Shown here: positions 1 through 6,854 of the stretch, one piece after another
Numbering within the stretch: the first letter of the stretch is position 1
Layout: the number at the start of each line of letters is the position of its first letter
NCBI RefSeq assembly: GCF_017377735.1
Contig: NZ_JAFVMH010000003.1
Span: 1-64,000, forward strand
From: Acetobacter garciniae
Lineage (GTDB): Bacteria; Pseudomonadota; Alphaproteobacteria; Acetobacterales; Acetobacteraceae
Length of the DNA: 64,000 nt
Direction of reading: 5' to 3'
Notes under the pieces: model-generated
Database searches by the model: none
Told to the model about the DNA's origin: nothing
Seen by the model: only the letters and a program-made list of their open reading frames with translations
Program-made: the position numbers and the translations under genes

Positions 1-1
1 T

Positions 2-238
2 CGAGCGCTGGTGGCAAAAACCGACGAAGATCGGGAAACCTTCCTGCGTCGTCGTGGGTTCTCCAAACCGGAAACCACCAGGATCATCGAAACAGTGCTG
101 AACGAGGAGGGACGCAAGCCCGAGAGCGTGTTCGATTTCGTACAGGGAATTACGGCGTTGGCCCGTACGAAGACCAACCAGGACACACGACTGGATCTGG
201 AGGGCAGGGCACGCAAGCTGATGGAGAAGGTCGGATGA
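2..238 (+). CDS. C-terminal part of a DUF932-type plasmid/ICE protein (partial)
   Basis: The reading frame is open from the first bases of the window and stops at 236-238, so the 5' end lies outside. The visible tail contains RRGFSKPETTRI and a segment on the pattern SVFDFVQGITALARTKTN, which I recognise as the C-terminal end of DUF932 proteins. These are common on alphaproteobacterial plasmids and ICEs and have no established function. A GTG at 11 is in frame but is probably an internal codon. A strong hairpin terminator follows 38 bases downstream. The family call is by recognition only and moderately secure. Confidence 0.6.
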   Translation, partial: RALVAKTDEDRETFLRRRGFSKPETTRIIETVLNEEGRKPESVFDFVQGITALARTKTNQDTRLDLEGRARKLMEKVG

Positions 239-275
239 ACGCGCCCATCATCAGAAAGTGGCATGATGGGGAAGG

Positions 276-302
276 GGCGGCGGACGAGGTCCGCCGCCTT
301 TT
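276..302 (+). terminator. Rho-independent terminator after the DUF932 gene
   Basis: A perfect 10-bp stem (276-285 with 289-298, loop GAG) is followed directly by TTTT. It lies between the DUF932 gene on the plus strand and the 3' end of the HU gene on the minus strand. Confidence 0.75.
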
Positions 303-315
303 GCCTGTCGGCAGG

Positions 316-591
316 TCAGTCGTTCAGGTTGTCCTTGAGCGCCTTGGCGGGCGTGAAGGCCAGCTTGCGCGAGGCCGCGATCTGGATGGTCGCTCCCGTG
401 GCCGGGTTGCGGCCTTCGCGGGCGGCGACTTCCCTGACCTTGAACTTGCCGAAGTTTGGCAGGGTGATTTCATCACCGGCCTTGGCGGCAGTGGTCATCG
501 CCTCGATCAGGGCGTCCAGCACCTTGCGGGTATCGGTCTTGCTCGTGTCGGTGGTGGTGGCGATATGATCGACCAGATCGGCAATCTTCAT
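316..591 (-). CDS. HU-family DNA-binding protein
   Basis: A 91-residue histone-like protein of usual HU length. It has the family's N-terminal helix (MKIADLVDHI), the LPNFGKFKV segment and the DNA-binding arm with GRNPATGATI around residues 60-70. HU bends DNA and assists replication, recombination and partitioning. I chose the ATG at 591 because AAAGGA lies a few bases upstream, whereas an upstream in-frame ATG at 609 has no such site and adds six non-conserved residues. The gene is transcribed toward the DUF932 gene. Element-borne HU copies are common on large plasmids and ICEs. Confidence 0.9.
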   Translation of the reverse strand: MKIADLVDHIATTTDTSKTDTRKVLDALIEAMTTAAKAGDEITLPNFGKFKVREVAAREGRNPATGATIQIAASRKLAFTPAKALKDNLND

Positions 592-680
592 GAAACTATC
601 CTTTTGCATTCGGGCCTGTGCCCGTTGCCTCTGCCGTTACGGGGGAATCATGGCGGCATCAAGCCTGCAGGGAGGGTGAG

Positions 681-1760
681 ATGACAGATACGCAATCATG
701 GGGTGCTGGCGATCTGGCCCGCAGGCTGGCCGAGAACGCCGAGGCGGTCTGTCGCCATTACCTCTCGGCCGGGCGACGGCACGGCAATTACTGGCTGGTC
801 GGGGATGTTCATAACACCCCGGGGCGGTCGCTCTATGTCCGCCTGCATGGTGGACCGGACGGGCGTGGTCGCGCGGGGAAATGGACGGATGGCGCGACGG
901 GACAGCATGGCGATCTGCTCGACATCATCCGTGAAAGCCTCGGGCTGCTGGATTTTCGTGATGTCGCCGACGAGGCCCGGCGCTTTCTCTGTCTGCCGCA
1001 GTCCGAGCCACGATCGGCCCCTGATCGCGGCCGTTCCCATGCGTTCAGCCACGATACTTCGGGGCAGGCATCTGGCACCGCAGACGCCGCACGTCGGCTC
1101 TGGTCCATGTCCCGCCCGATTGCGGGCACACGGGCGGAAACCTGGCTGCGGCATCGTGACCTGACCCGCCTGACGGACCTGTCGTCCCTGCGTTTCCACT
1201 CGGATTGCTACTATCGCGTCGATGCCGATAGTCCGACTGAGACATGGCCCGCGCTGATCGCCGCTGTCACCGATCTGAATGGCCGCGTCACCGGTATTCA
1301 TCGTACCTGGCTGGCGCGGGACGGAAAAGGCAAGGCCCCCGTCGCCATGCCCCGTCGGGCGATGGGTGACCTGCTCGGCCACGCCGTACGCTTTGGCATG
1401 GTGTCCGACGTTCTGGCCGCGGGCGAGGGGATCGAGACGGCGCTGTCGCTCCATGAGATCATGCCCGCTCTGCCACTGGCCGCCTGCCTGTCCTCGGCGC
1501 ATCTCGCCGCCCTGATGTTTCCGTTCACGTTGCGCCGCCTCTACGTGCTGCGCGATGATGATCCGGCCGGGGATCATGCGGTGATGACCCTGCAGGCCCG
1601 GACGCAGGAGGCCGGGATCGAATGCCTTGTGCTGTCACCGCGTCTGGCAGATTTCAACGATGATCTCCGCTATCTCGGGCGTGGGGCGATGCGGGCGATC
1701 CTGCATCCCCAGCTTGCCCCGCAGGACGTGGTGCGGTTCCTGCATCCGGTCACGCACTGA
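681..1760 (+). CDS. Toprim-domain (primase/helicase-like) protein
   Basis: A 359-residue protein. The N-terminal third (GNYWLVGDVHNTPGRSLYVRL and DGATGQHGDLLDII) resembles the DNA-binding region of DUF7146/primase-like plasmid proteins. The C-terminal half is a Toprim fold, with the acidic GEGIETALS motif near residue 250 and a DDDPAG motif further on (RRLYVLRDDDPAGDHA), the expected metal-binding carboxylates. It may prime or help process element DNA during replication or transfer. The start at 681 follows a strong GGAGGG, and an upstream in-frame ATG at 618 has no site. No helicase motif is visible. Confidence 0.8.
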   Translation: MTDTQSWGAGDLARRLAENAEAVCRHYLSAGRRHGNYWLVGDVHNTPGRSLYVRLHGGPDGRGRAGKWTDGATGQHGDLLDIIRESLGLLDFRDVADEARRFLCLPQSEPRSAPDRGRSHAFSHDTSGQASGTADAARRLWSMSRPIAGTRAETWLRHRDLTRLTDLSSLRFHSDCYYRVDADSPTETWPALIAAVTDLNGRVTGIHRTWLARDGKGKAPVAMPRRAMGDLLGHAVRFGMVSDVLAAGEGIETALSLHEIMPALPLAACLSSAHLAALMFPFTLRRLYVLRDDDPAGDHAVMTLQARTQEAGIECLVLSPRLADFNDDLRYLGRGAMRAILHPQLAPQDVVRFLHPVTH

Positions 1761-2072
1761 GGCGGGCCGGGAAAGGGAGGAGGGTCATCGTCGTTTCCTG
1801 CCGTGCGGGGGCTGTCCCATTTCCTGATGGGGCGCGCCCGCGGCCTTTCAGGAAGGGGAGCGGGCGTCAGCCAGACCGGGCCTGCAATGGCGGAGACGGC
1901 TATTTTCCGCCGCGCGTGCCGCGCTTTGCATCGCGAAGCAAAATAGCCGTCTCCCTGCCATCCTCCACTGCGTTCCGGCCGCGCGTTGCGCGGTTCCGGC
2001 CCGGCCCTCGTCTGCCGCTATCCGCCCCCGGAAAGGCCGCGAGGGGCGCGGCCAGAACCGGAGGACAGACCC
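1761..2072 (+). other. Intergenic stretch with structured repeat element A
   Basis: This 312-base stretch has no convincing gene. It carries the long-armed inverted repeat described separately (1892-1972) and the ribosome-binding site GGAGG (2060-2064) of the next gene. Confidence 0.6.
1892..1972 (+). repeat. Structured element A: 15-bp inverted repeat plus conserved 19-mer
   Basis: Perfect 15-bp arms (1892-1906 and 1940-1954) flank a 33-base loop. The 19-mer CCTGCCATCCTCCACTGCG (1954-1972) follows directly. A sister element at 3604-3681 has unrelated arm sequences, a similar loop length and a 17/19 match to the 19-mer. Each element ends about 100 bases before a gene start, DUF2493 here and DUF736 there. 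The arms differ in sequence but keep pairing, which suggests an RNA structure or a mobile palindromic repeat. Confidence 0.6.
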
Positions 2073-3008
2073 ATGACCCGCACACAGGACGATTTCGAAC
2101 CCGCCCACGCTACCTCTTCCACCGCCCATGTGCTGACGGAACTTCAGCTTTACGGCCACCGTCCGTTTGAGGACGAGCCGGACGCGAGGCCGCTGCCCGA
2201 CGCCAGCCAGATCGAGGGCGCGGTTGCCGATATCTTCGACGCCCTGTCAGCCACTCTGACGGACACGCGGCTGGAACCCGATCTCGAACCGTTGCTCTGG
2301 TCCACGGTCAACGTCTTTCACCGCATGGTCGGGCAGGTAGAGCGTGATCTTGACCGCAACGAGGTGGCGCAGAAACGCAGCCAGCAGGAGCAGGATGGCA
2401 GCGAGATCCGCTCGGTGGAACTGGAGCGCCTCATCGCCGAGGGCCTGACCCTGCTGGAGCGACGCAATGCTTACGAGATCTTCCGCGACCTGGCCTGCGA
2501 CCAGTTCGAACGCCTGACGATGTCGCCCTGGCGGCCACGTTCCGGTTCGCTGGTCAGCCGCAGCACCCTGACGGCGTCGATGATCGACAGCCGCGATTTC
2601 CTCAACGCCCGCCGCAAGGCCGAAACCGAATTGCTCGTGCCCCCCGGACCGAAGGTCGCGGTCACCGGCGGGCTCGACTACGAGGACCATCACCTGATCT
2701 GGAACCGTCTCGACAAGGTGCGGGAGAAGCACCCCGATATGGTGTTGCTGCATGGTGGCTCGCCCAAGGGAGCGGAATTCATCGCTTCCCGCTGGGCCGA
2801 TCATCGTGATGTCGCGCAGATTGCCTTCAAACCTGACTGGAACCGGCACGGCAAGGCCGCCCCGTTCCGGCGCAACGACGCCCTGCTGAAAGTCCTGCCC
2901 ATCGGGGTCATGGTGTTTCCGGGTTCCGGTATTCAGGATAATCTGGCCGACAAGGCGAAACAGATAGGCATCCCGGTCTGGAGGTTTCGCAAGGATAGTG
3001 GCGCGTAA
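2073..3008 (+). CDS. DUF2493 (SLOG-fold) domain protein
   Basis: A 311-residue protein. Residues 1-200 are mostly helical and charged. The C-terminal third is a Rossmann-like DUF2493/SLOG domain, with KVAVTGGLDYEDHHLIWNRL and later LLHGGSPKGAEFIASRWA, the GGSPKGA loop expected to bind a nucleotide-like ligand. Function is not established; SLOG proteins are thought to sense or process nucleotide derivatives. It is a standard accessory gene of alphaproteobacterial plasmids and ICEs, together with DUF736 and toprim neighbours. The start at 2073 follows GGAGGACAGACCC. Confidence 0.85.
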   Translation: MTRTQDDFEPAHATSSTAHVLTELQLYGHRPFEDEPDARPLPDASQIEGAVADIFDALSATLTDTRLEPDLEPLLWSTVNVFHRMVGQVERDLDRNEVAQKRSQQEQDGSEIRSVELERLIAEGLTLLERRNAYEIFRDLACDQFERLTMSPWRPRSGSLVSRSTLTASMIDSRDFLNARRKAETELLVPPGPKVAVTGGLDYEDHHLIWNRLDKVREKHPDMVLLHGGSPKGAEFIASRWADHRDVAQIAFKPDWNRHGKAAPFRRNDALLKVLPIGVMVFPGSGIQDNLADKAKQIGIPVWRFRKDSGA

Positions 3009-3779
3009 GCGCCATTGTCTCTTTCGACTACATCCCGAAAACGATGATCGCTGCTTACGATTTTTCGCTGAGCGTCGATCGATCAGAAGTATCCGTCGGG
3101 CTCCCCGTTGCCCGCGCTTCCGGTTGAAGCAAACGGGACTGCCCGCGCGCCGGGAGGCCCCACCCGGAGAGAACGGGTGCGGGGCGTGACCTTTCGCCCC
3201 ATTCCAACTGCGGGGACGATGGATGAGGGAGGCGGTGGCCCCCTTCCTCGGCGGTGAACAGGTCGAAACAGCAGCGGCGAAGGAGGGATCGTCCAGCGGG
3301 CAACCGGCTGGCAGGCCTTCGTTGGAACGACGGGTCCGTAGGATGCGGCCCGAACCGTTCGCAGCAGGGACGTGGCAGTCGGGGGCGGGTGTCAGGCCGC
3401 AGCCCGTGTCACCAGCATGGAAGACGGTCGCACCGGGCGAGCGCGATATTCTTCTGTGTCGCACGTTCCCCACCTGTCGGACCGGTCATGCCGGCATCGT
3501 CTCTCCTGGGGGGCTGTCGGGTCCGCACACCATGGCCTCTGTTGGATGGCTGATCTAGCCGAAGACCGGCTGCGCCTCGATCGGCTGGCCGCAACGGCGT
3601 TCCGGAACTTTCTTCCCCTGACGGCTGCGCCGTCATTCCTCGCGAGACAAGAAAGTTCCGGCCCTGCCGTCCTCCGCTGCGCTGCGGCCCTGAAGGGTGC
3701 TCTGCCGCTCGCCTCCGGCTGGTCGATCGCCATCGAGGCCACGGTGGTCGCGGCCCGATAACAGCATGGAGACACGACA
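3009..3779. other. 771-base intergenic stretch without a supportable gene
   Basis: Short open frames exist on both strands, but none has a recognisable domain, a good ribosome-binding site or overlap with neighbours. The only clear structure is the inverted-repeat element B near the right end. The rest could be decayed coding sequence or a long leader. Confidence 0.5.
3604..3681 (+). repeat. Structured element B: 12-bp inverted repeat with internal hairpin plus conserved 19-mer
   Basis: Perfect arms 3604-3615 and 3650-3661 flank a 34-base loop that contains its own hairpin (GACGGC 3621-3626 with GCCGTC 3630-3635). The 19-mer CCTGCCGTCCTCCGCTGCG follows at 3663-3681. The design and the distance to the next start match element A. 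Confidence 0.6.
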
Positions 3780-4103
3780 ATGGCTAACATCGGTTCCTTC
3801 AAGAAGGTGGGCGAAGGCTTCGAAGGCGAAATCGTCACCCTGGCCCTGCAGGCCCGCAACGTCCGGCTGGTGGCCGAAACCAACCGTCCCAACGACAACG
3901 CCCCCAACTACCGCGTCTATCTGGGCAGGATTGAACTCGGTGCGGCCTGGACCCGCCGCTCCAGCGAAGGGCGCACCTATCTGAGCCTGAAGCTGGATGA
4001 TCCCTCTTTCGCCGCCCCGATCTTCGCAAACCTGTTCACCGACGAGGACGGCGAGGGCTACTCCCTGATCTGGACCCGGCCCCGCAGCCGGAACGGGGAC
4101 TGA
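3780..4103 (+). CDS. DUF736 family protein (copy 1)
   Basis: A 107-residue protein beginning MANIGSFKK, with the family's NAPNYRVYLG and WTRRSSEGRTYLSLKLDDPSF segments. DUF736 proteins are small, probably cytoplasmic proteins found almost only on alphaproteobacterial plasmids and ICEs, and their function is unknown. A diverged second copy (8984-9322) sits in the transfer region. A GC-rich hairpin lies immediately downstream. The gene is preceded by element B. Confidence 0.9.
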   Translation: MANIGSFKKVGEGFEGEIVTLALQARNVRLVAETNRPNDNAPNYRVYLGRIELGAAWTRRSSEGRTYLSLKLDDPSFAAPIFANLFTDEDGEGYSLIWTRPRSRNGD

Positions 4104-4118
4104 CCCTCCCACACCCAA

Positions 4119-4161
4119 CCCCGCCCGGTCTCCCCGGGCGGGGCCTTCCGGGTCTTTTTTT
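4119..4161 (+). terminator. Hairpin and T-tract after DUF736 copy 1
   Basis: A perfect 10-bp GC stem (4119-4128 with 4134-4143) has seven T residues at 4155-4161. The T-tract starts about 11 bases after the stem, so it is not a textbook terminator. Confidence 0.5.
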
Positions 4162-4446
4162 CCACGTGCTTTTCCGGGGTGTGGGTGGCAATCCTGGTCG
4201 CCCCACGTGGGACGCAGGAGGAACACGAGGCTTTCCCTTAGCCTTCCCATTGTACCATGCGCGAGGGCGAACCGCGTCAAGGACGCGTGGTCCCCCCAAT
4301 TTTGCCCGACGCACCCGTGCCGGGCACGCCGAACAAAATCGGCTCCCCCACGCGCCGGCGAGCCGGTCGCCTGCGGCGATCCTTGACCCGGTCCGCCCCG
4401 GCATGAGCCGTGCGTCCTGTCTTCGAGAAACGAAAGGAGCAGGACG
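4162..4446. repeat. Non-coding stretch with nested inverted repeats (4276-4387)
   Basis: Three nested symmetries surround the same centre. The inner one is CGTGCC-G-GGCACG (4316-4328). The middle one is ATTTTG/CAAAAT (4299-4304, 4334-4339). The outer one is GTCAAGGA/TCCTTGAC (4276-4283, 4380-4387). No gene is convincing on either strand. The symmetry would fit a protein-binding site, an oriT-like region or a structured RNA; I cannot decide between them. Confidence 0.5.
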
Positions 4447-4584
4447 ATGACCACGCTATACGACCACATCCAGATGCTGTGCGCCGAACTGACCAGCTTT
4501 CACCTCAGCCGGCGCGAGCGCCGGCAGATCGAGCGCGAACTCAAAGAAGCGCTTGCCCGACGCGATGCCGAGCCCCCCGCCTGA
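4447..4584 (+). CDS. Small conserved-looking protein, 45 residues
   Basis: ATG at 4447 is preceded by GGAGCAGGACG and opens a 45-codon frame (MTTLYDHIQMLCAELTSF...) ending TGA at 4582-4584. The protein is charged and helical, with an RRERRQIERELKEAL stretch typical of a short amphipathic helix. The stop codon lies inside a terminator hairpin, which supports a genuine small transcription unit. I do not recognise a function. Confidence 0.6.
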   Translation: MTTLYDHIQMLCAELTSFHLSRRERRQIERELKEALARRDAEPPA

Positions 4585-4597
4585 CGGGGGCTTTTTT
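4571..4597 (+). terminator. Rho-independent terminator overlapping the small gene's stop
   Basis: AGCCCCC (4571-4577) pairs with GGGGGCT (4586-4592), followed by TTTTT to 4597. Confidence 0.75.
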
Positions 4598-4692
4598 CTG
4601 GTCAGCCCGACGGTCTTGTCCGACAGGACTGGAGCCGCCTGAATGGTGCGTGGACGCCGATTCCTTTTTCCTATCGTCCGGAAAGAACGACG

Positions 4693-4723
4693 TTGAATAT
4701 TCACAATGCGACTATTATAGTCG
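4693..4723 (+). promoter_or_regulatory. Promoter with overlapping palindromic operator for the XRE gene
   Basis: TTGAAT (4693-4698), a 17-base spacer and TATAGT (4716-4721) form a plausible sigma-70 promoter. The perfect palindrome CGACTAT-T-ATAGTCG (4709-4723) covers the -10 box. Autorepression by the XRE protein encoded 43 bases downstream is the simplest reading. Confidence 0.55.
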
Positions 4724-4765
4724 TATTTCTGGTGTGCAGGCCTTGCGTGTCGGATGTGATCGCGG

Positions 4766-5035
4766 ATGATCACTGGCCGACAGGTAAGGGCGGCACGGGC
4801 ACTTCTGAACTGGACACAGGAAAGGCTCGCTGAAAAGGCCCTCGTAGCATTGACCGCGCTCAAGCGCCTTGAATCCGAACGCGGTCTGGGCGTTCATGAG
4901 GGCACAATCGATCAGGTCCGTCGCGCGCTGGAAGCGGCGGGCATTCTGTTCATCGAGTCCGGACAGGGACGCGGCGTCATGTTTCTAAACGAGACTTCCG
5001 ATATCCAGACGCGGCAGGGTCGGGGACGTGGCTGA
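4766..5035 (+). CDS. XRE-family helix-turn-helix regulator
   Basis: An 89-residue protein made almost entirely of one HTH domain: ITGRQVRAARALLNWTQERLAEKA, then TALKRLES as the recognition-helix region, then a short C-terminal strand. It probably binds the palindrome upstream of its own gene. It precedes the QseM-like and FseA-like genes, the position expected for an element-encoded switch like QseC of ICEMlSym, but homology to QseC is not established here. A GAGCGGAT/ATCCGCTC hairpin (5034-5057) starts at its stop codon. Confidence 0.8.
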   Translation: MITGRQVRAARALLNWTQERLAEKALVALTALKRLESERGLGVHEGTIDQVRRALEAAGILFIESGQGRGVMFLNETSDIQTRQGRGRG

Positions 5036-5057
5036 GCGGATTTCTCCTGATCCGCTC
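5034..5057 (+). terminator. Weak hairpin after the XRE gene
   Basis: Eight-bp arms GAGCGGAT and ATCCGCTC with an 8-base loop. No clean T-tract follows, only a pyrimidine-rich run, so termination may be partial. Confidence 0.35.
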
Positions 5058-5180
5058 CGTTCATGTCGTTCTTTTCCCCTTGCGTGCGCTGATTTCTGGC
5101 GGGGCGTGCGAGCCAGGCCGGTCAGCAATCCCGATCTTTGTTATCGAACCGATCTGGCAGCGGTATCATGAGGAGCCGCC

Positions 5181-5444
5181 ATGACCGACCCGTCTTTCCT
5201 CGACCATCCCCCTCTCACCGTACGGGTGAACGCCTACGACGAAGCGCATCTCGGGCTCTACCTGCGCCTTCTGGTTGCGGAAGAAGAAGGGGCGGACTGG
5301 CGCGAAGTCGTTGCCGTGCTGTTCGAAATTGATCCGGTTCGTGAACCGGTGCGTGCGAAGGCTGTTCATGACAGGCATCTGGCACGGGCGCGCTGGATGA
5401 CCGAAGCCGGTTTCCAGCATCTGTTGCAACCGCGCCTGCAATAG
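5181..5444 (+). CDS. Single-domain DUF2285 protein, QseM-like antiactivator candidate
   Basis: An 87-residue protein that is one DUF2285 domain: YDEAHLGLYLRLLVAEEEGADWREVVAVLF, then AKAVHDRHLARARWMTEAGFQHLL. In ICEMlSym(R7A), a protein of this type (QseM) blocks transfer by binding the activator FseA and TraR. Here the gene lies just upstream of an FseA-like gene, which supports that role by context. The start at 5181 follows GAGGAG. A short AGCCGGG/CCCGGCT hairpin (5443-5462) overlaps the stop, and CCCTGAT/ATCAGGG (5487-5505) lies before the next gene. No TraR/LuxR homologue is visible in the window. Confidence 0.65.
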   Translation: MTDPSFLDHPPLTVRVNAYDEAHLGLYLRLLVAEEEGADWREVVAVLFEIDPVREPVRAKAVHDRHLARARWMTEAGFQHLLQPRLQ

Positions 5445-5486
5445 CCGGGCTTCGCCCCGGCTCGCGCATCGGCCCTGCGCTTCTCT

Positions 5487-5505
5487 CCCTGATAAGAAAT
5501 CAGGG
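5487..5505 (+). promoter_or_regulatory. Inverted repeat upstream of the FseA-like gene
   Basis: CCCTGAT and ATCAGGG are perfect 7-bp arms with a 5-base spacer, 77 bases before the ATG at 5583. It could be an operator or an RNA hairpin. Confidence 0.4.
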
Positions 5506-5582
5506 TCTATGCACTCCCGTTTCCGATCTGGCTGATGGAATCTCCCCCTTTTGCCGCATGGGGGACAGACAGGGAGGCCCGT

Positions 5583-6369
5583 ATGCCCACATCCTTCTGG
5601 CGTTCACCGGAACTGCGCGACCATATCAGCCGTCTGGACCGCTCCGGTTTCGCCGTCGAATTTCTCCGCCGTAACACCACCTATCGCCGCGATTATGCCC
5701 GTCTGCAACGGCGGCTTGGCCGCCGGGGCGTGGATTCCGCTGCCGAGTGCGCGGCGTTCGCCCAACGCTGGGGGCTCTGTTTTTGTCCATGCGCCCGATA
5801 AGCCCGCTCCTCAGGGGCGCATGGTCTGGCGGCCCGAGGTTTCACCGGCCACGCTGATCCTCACACCCGCGCCACCGGATTTCGCCATTGTGACCCCGAT
5901 CAATCCGGCGGTGCTCGGAACCATCCTGGCCCGTCATGATGCGGAAGACGACACGTGGCTGGTGATCGGCGATGCGACGGGCGATCTTTACCTCCGGCTT
6001 CTGAACCCGCTGGCCATCGGTCGCCCCGCTGTGCTTCTGCCGATGGATGACGCCGCCGAACTGCGTCTCGACGTGGCGCTGCGTTTCTTTCGCAGGCAGC
6101 GCGGTCAGCGCGTTGGCCTGCTTCCGCGCGCTCTTCAACTCACGCCGCTGCAGCGCGCGCGGCAGATGCAGCTCCTGCTCGCCTTCGATATTCACGAAGC
6201 GGGCGGCACCACCCGTGATATCGCCATCGCGGTCAATCGTTCATGGCAGGCCGCTTTACCGGCGGTCGAATGGCGCAACACGGCGGCGCGTCGCCATGCG
6301 GAGCGCCTGCTTCTTGACGCCCGGAACCGGGTCAGCGGCGGCTATCTGGATTTTTTACGCGGGCGATAA
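5583..6369 (+). CDS. fseA: FseA-like transfer activator (DUF6499 + DUF2285) expressed by a +1 frameshift
   Basis: Two frames make one protein of about 261 residues. Frame 1 (5583-5801) encodes the N-terminal domain (SFWRSPELRDHIS, FAVEFLRRNTTYRRDYARL, AQRWGL) and stops at 5799. The rest (HAPDKPAPQG... to GGYLDFLRG) is in the +1 frame and ends at 6369 with the DUF2285 domain. The join fits TGT TTT TGT CCA: reading TTT (5781-5783), skipping one T and continuing GTC CAT restores the family sequence. In ICEMlSym(R7A), FseA is known to be made by a programmed +1 frameshift joining two such frames and to activate the excisionase gene. An RdfS-like gene follows here. A start at 5583 follows GGGAGG. 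Confidence 0.75.
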
Positions 6370-6469
6370 CATAGCCGGTTTTCGCTCCTTCCCGCTGCTT
6401 TCCCCCATTTTCCTCACGCTGCTTCACGTCCGGCTCCGCCCGGCACCTCCTGCATACGCTCCGACGCGC

Positions 6470-6509
6470 GGGGGTGGACACTGACCTCGAAAAATCTTCG
6501 TCCACCCCC
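6470..6509 (+). promoter_or_regulatory. 10-bp inverted repeat upstream of the excisionase-like gene
   Basis: GGGGGTGGAC (6470-6479) and GTCCACCCCC (6500-6509) are perfect arms 20 bases apart, 80 bases before the RdfS-like start. It may be the binding site through which the FseA-like protein acts, or a terminator for the preceding gene. There is no T-tract, which favours a site. Confidence 0.45.
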
Positions 6510-6589
6510 AACGCCCGCTTTCTCCGCCACCGTCATCCCGATCCGCCGCACCATCCCCGCGGCGCTTCGAGACCAGATGGAGGTATACC

Positions 6590-6841
6590 ATGCTCGACAG
6601 ACACGCGCCGTCACCGGCGCGCTACCTGCGCACACATCAGGCCGCGCAGATTCTTGGCCTTTCTCCCCGCACGCTGGAGAAATACCGCTGCCATGGCAGT
6701 GGCCCGACCTTCCGCAAGCTTGGCGGTCGTGTCGTCTACCTGATCGACGACCTCGACGCCTGGGCTGCCGCCAGCGCCTGCCGGTCCACGTCTGATCCGA
6801 ATTATGACGAGGCCCGCTCCGCCGGCCTTGATCGCCGGTGA
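6590..6841 (+). CDS. rdfS: Excisionase / recombination directionality factor (RdfS/AlpA-like HTH)
   Basis: An 83-residue MerR/AlpA-type winged helix: YLRTHQAAQILGLSPRTLEKY, then GSGPTFRKLGGRVVYLIDDLDAW. Proteins of this type bend attachment-site DNA and steer the integrase toward excision; RdfS has this role in ICEMlSym. The start follows GGAGG (6580-6584). It lies directly after the FseA-like gene and just before the replication initiator gene, matching the logic activator, excisionase, replication and transfer. Which integrase it serves is unclear, because the window has one tyrosine and one serine recombinase. Confidence 0.7.
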   Translation: MLDRHAPSPARYLRTHQAAQILGLSPRTLEKYRCHGSGPTFRKLGGRVVYLIDDLDAWAAASACRSTSDPNYDEARSAGLDRR

Positions 6842-6854
6842 GGGGAGGATGGAC

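Noticed and set aside
2247-3473. 408-codon minus-strand frame opposite DUF2493
   Set aside because: Antisense to a well-supported gene, arginine/glycine-rich and without a domain, as expected for a shadow frame in GC-rich DNA.
3223-3761. Overlapping plus-strand frames between DUF2493 and DUF736
   Set aside because: Three frames are open at once, none with a start site or recognisable sequence; treated as non-coding.
5535-6369. FseA-like gene as a frameshifted pseudogene or sequencing error
   Set aside because: The second copy at 44224-45004 shows the same shift in the same nine bases, and the family is known for a programmed +1 shift.
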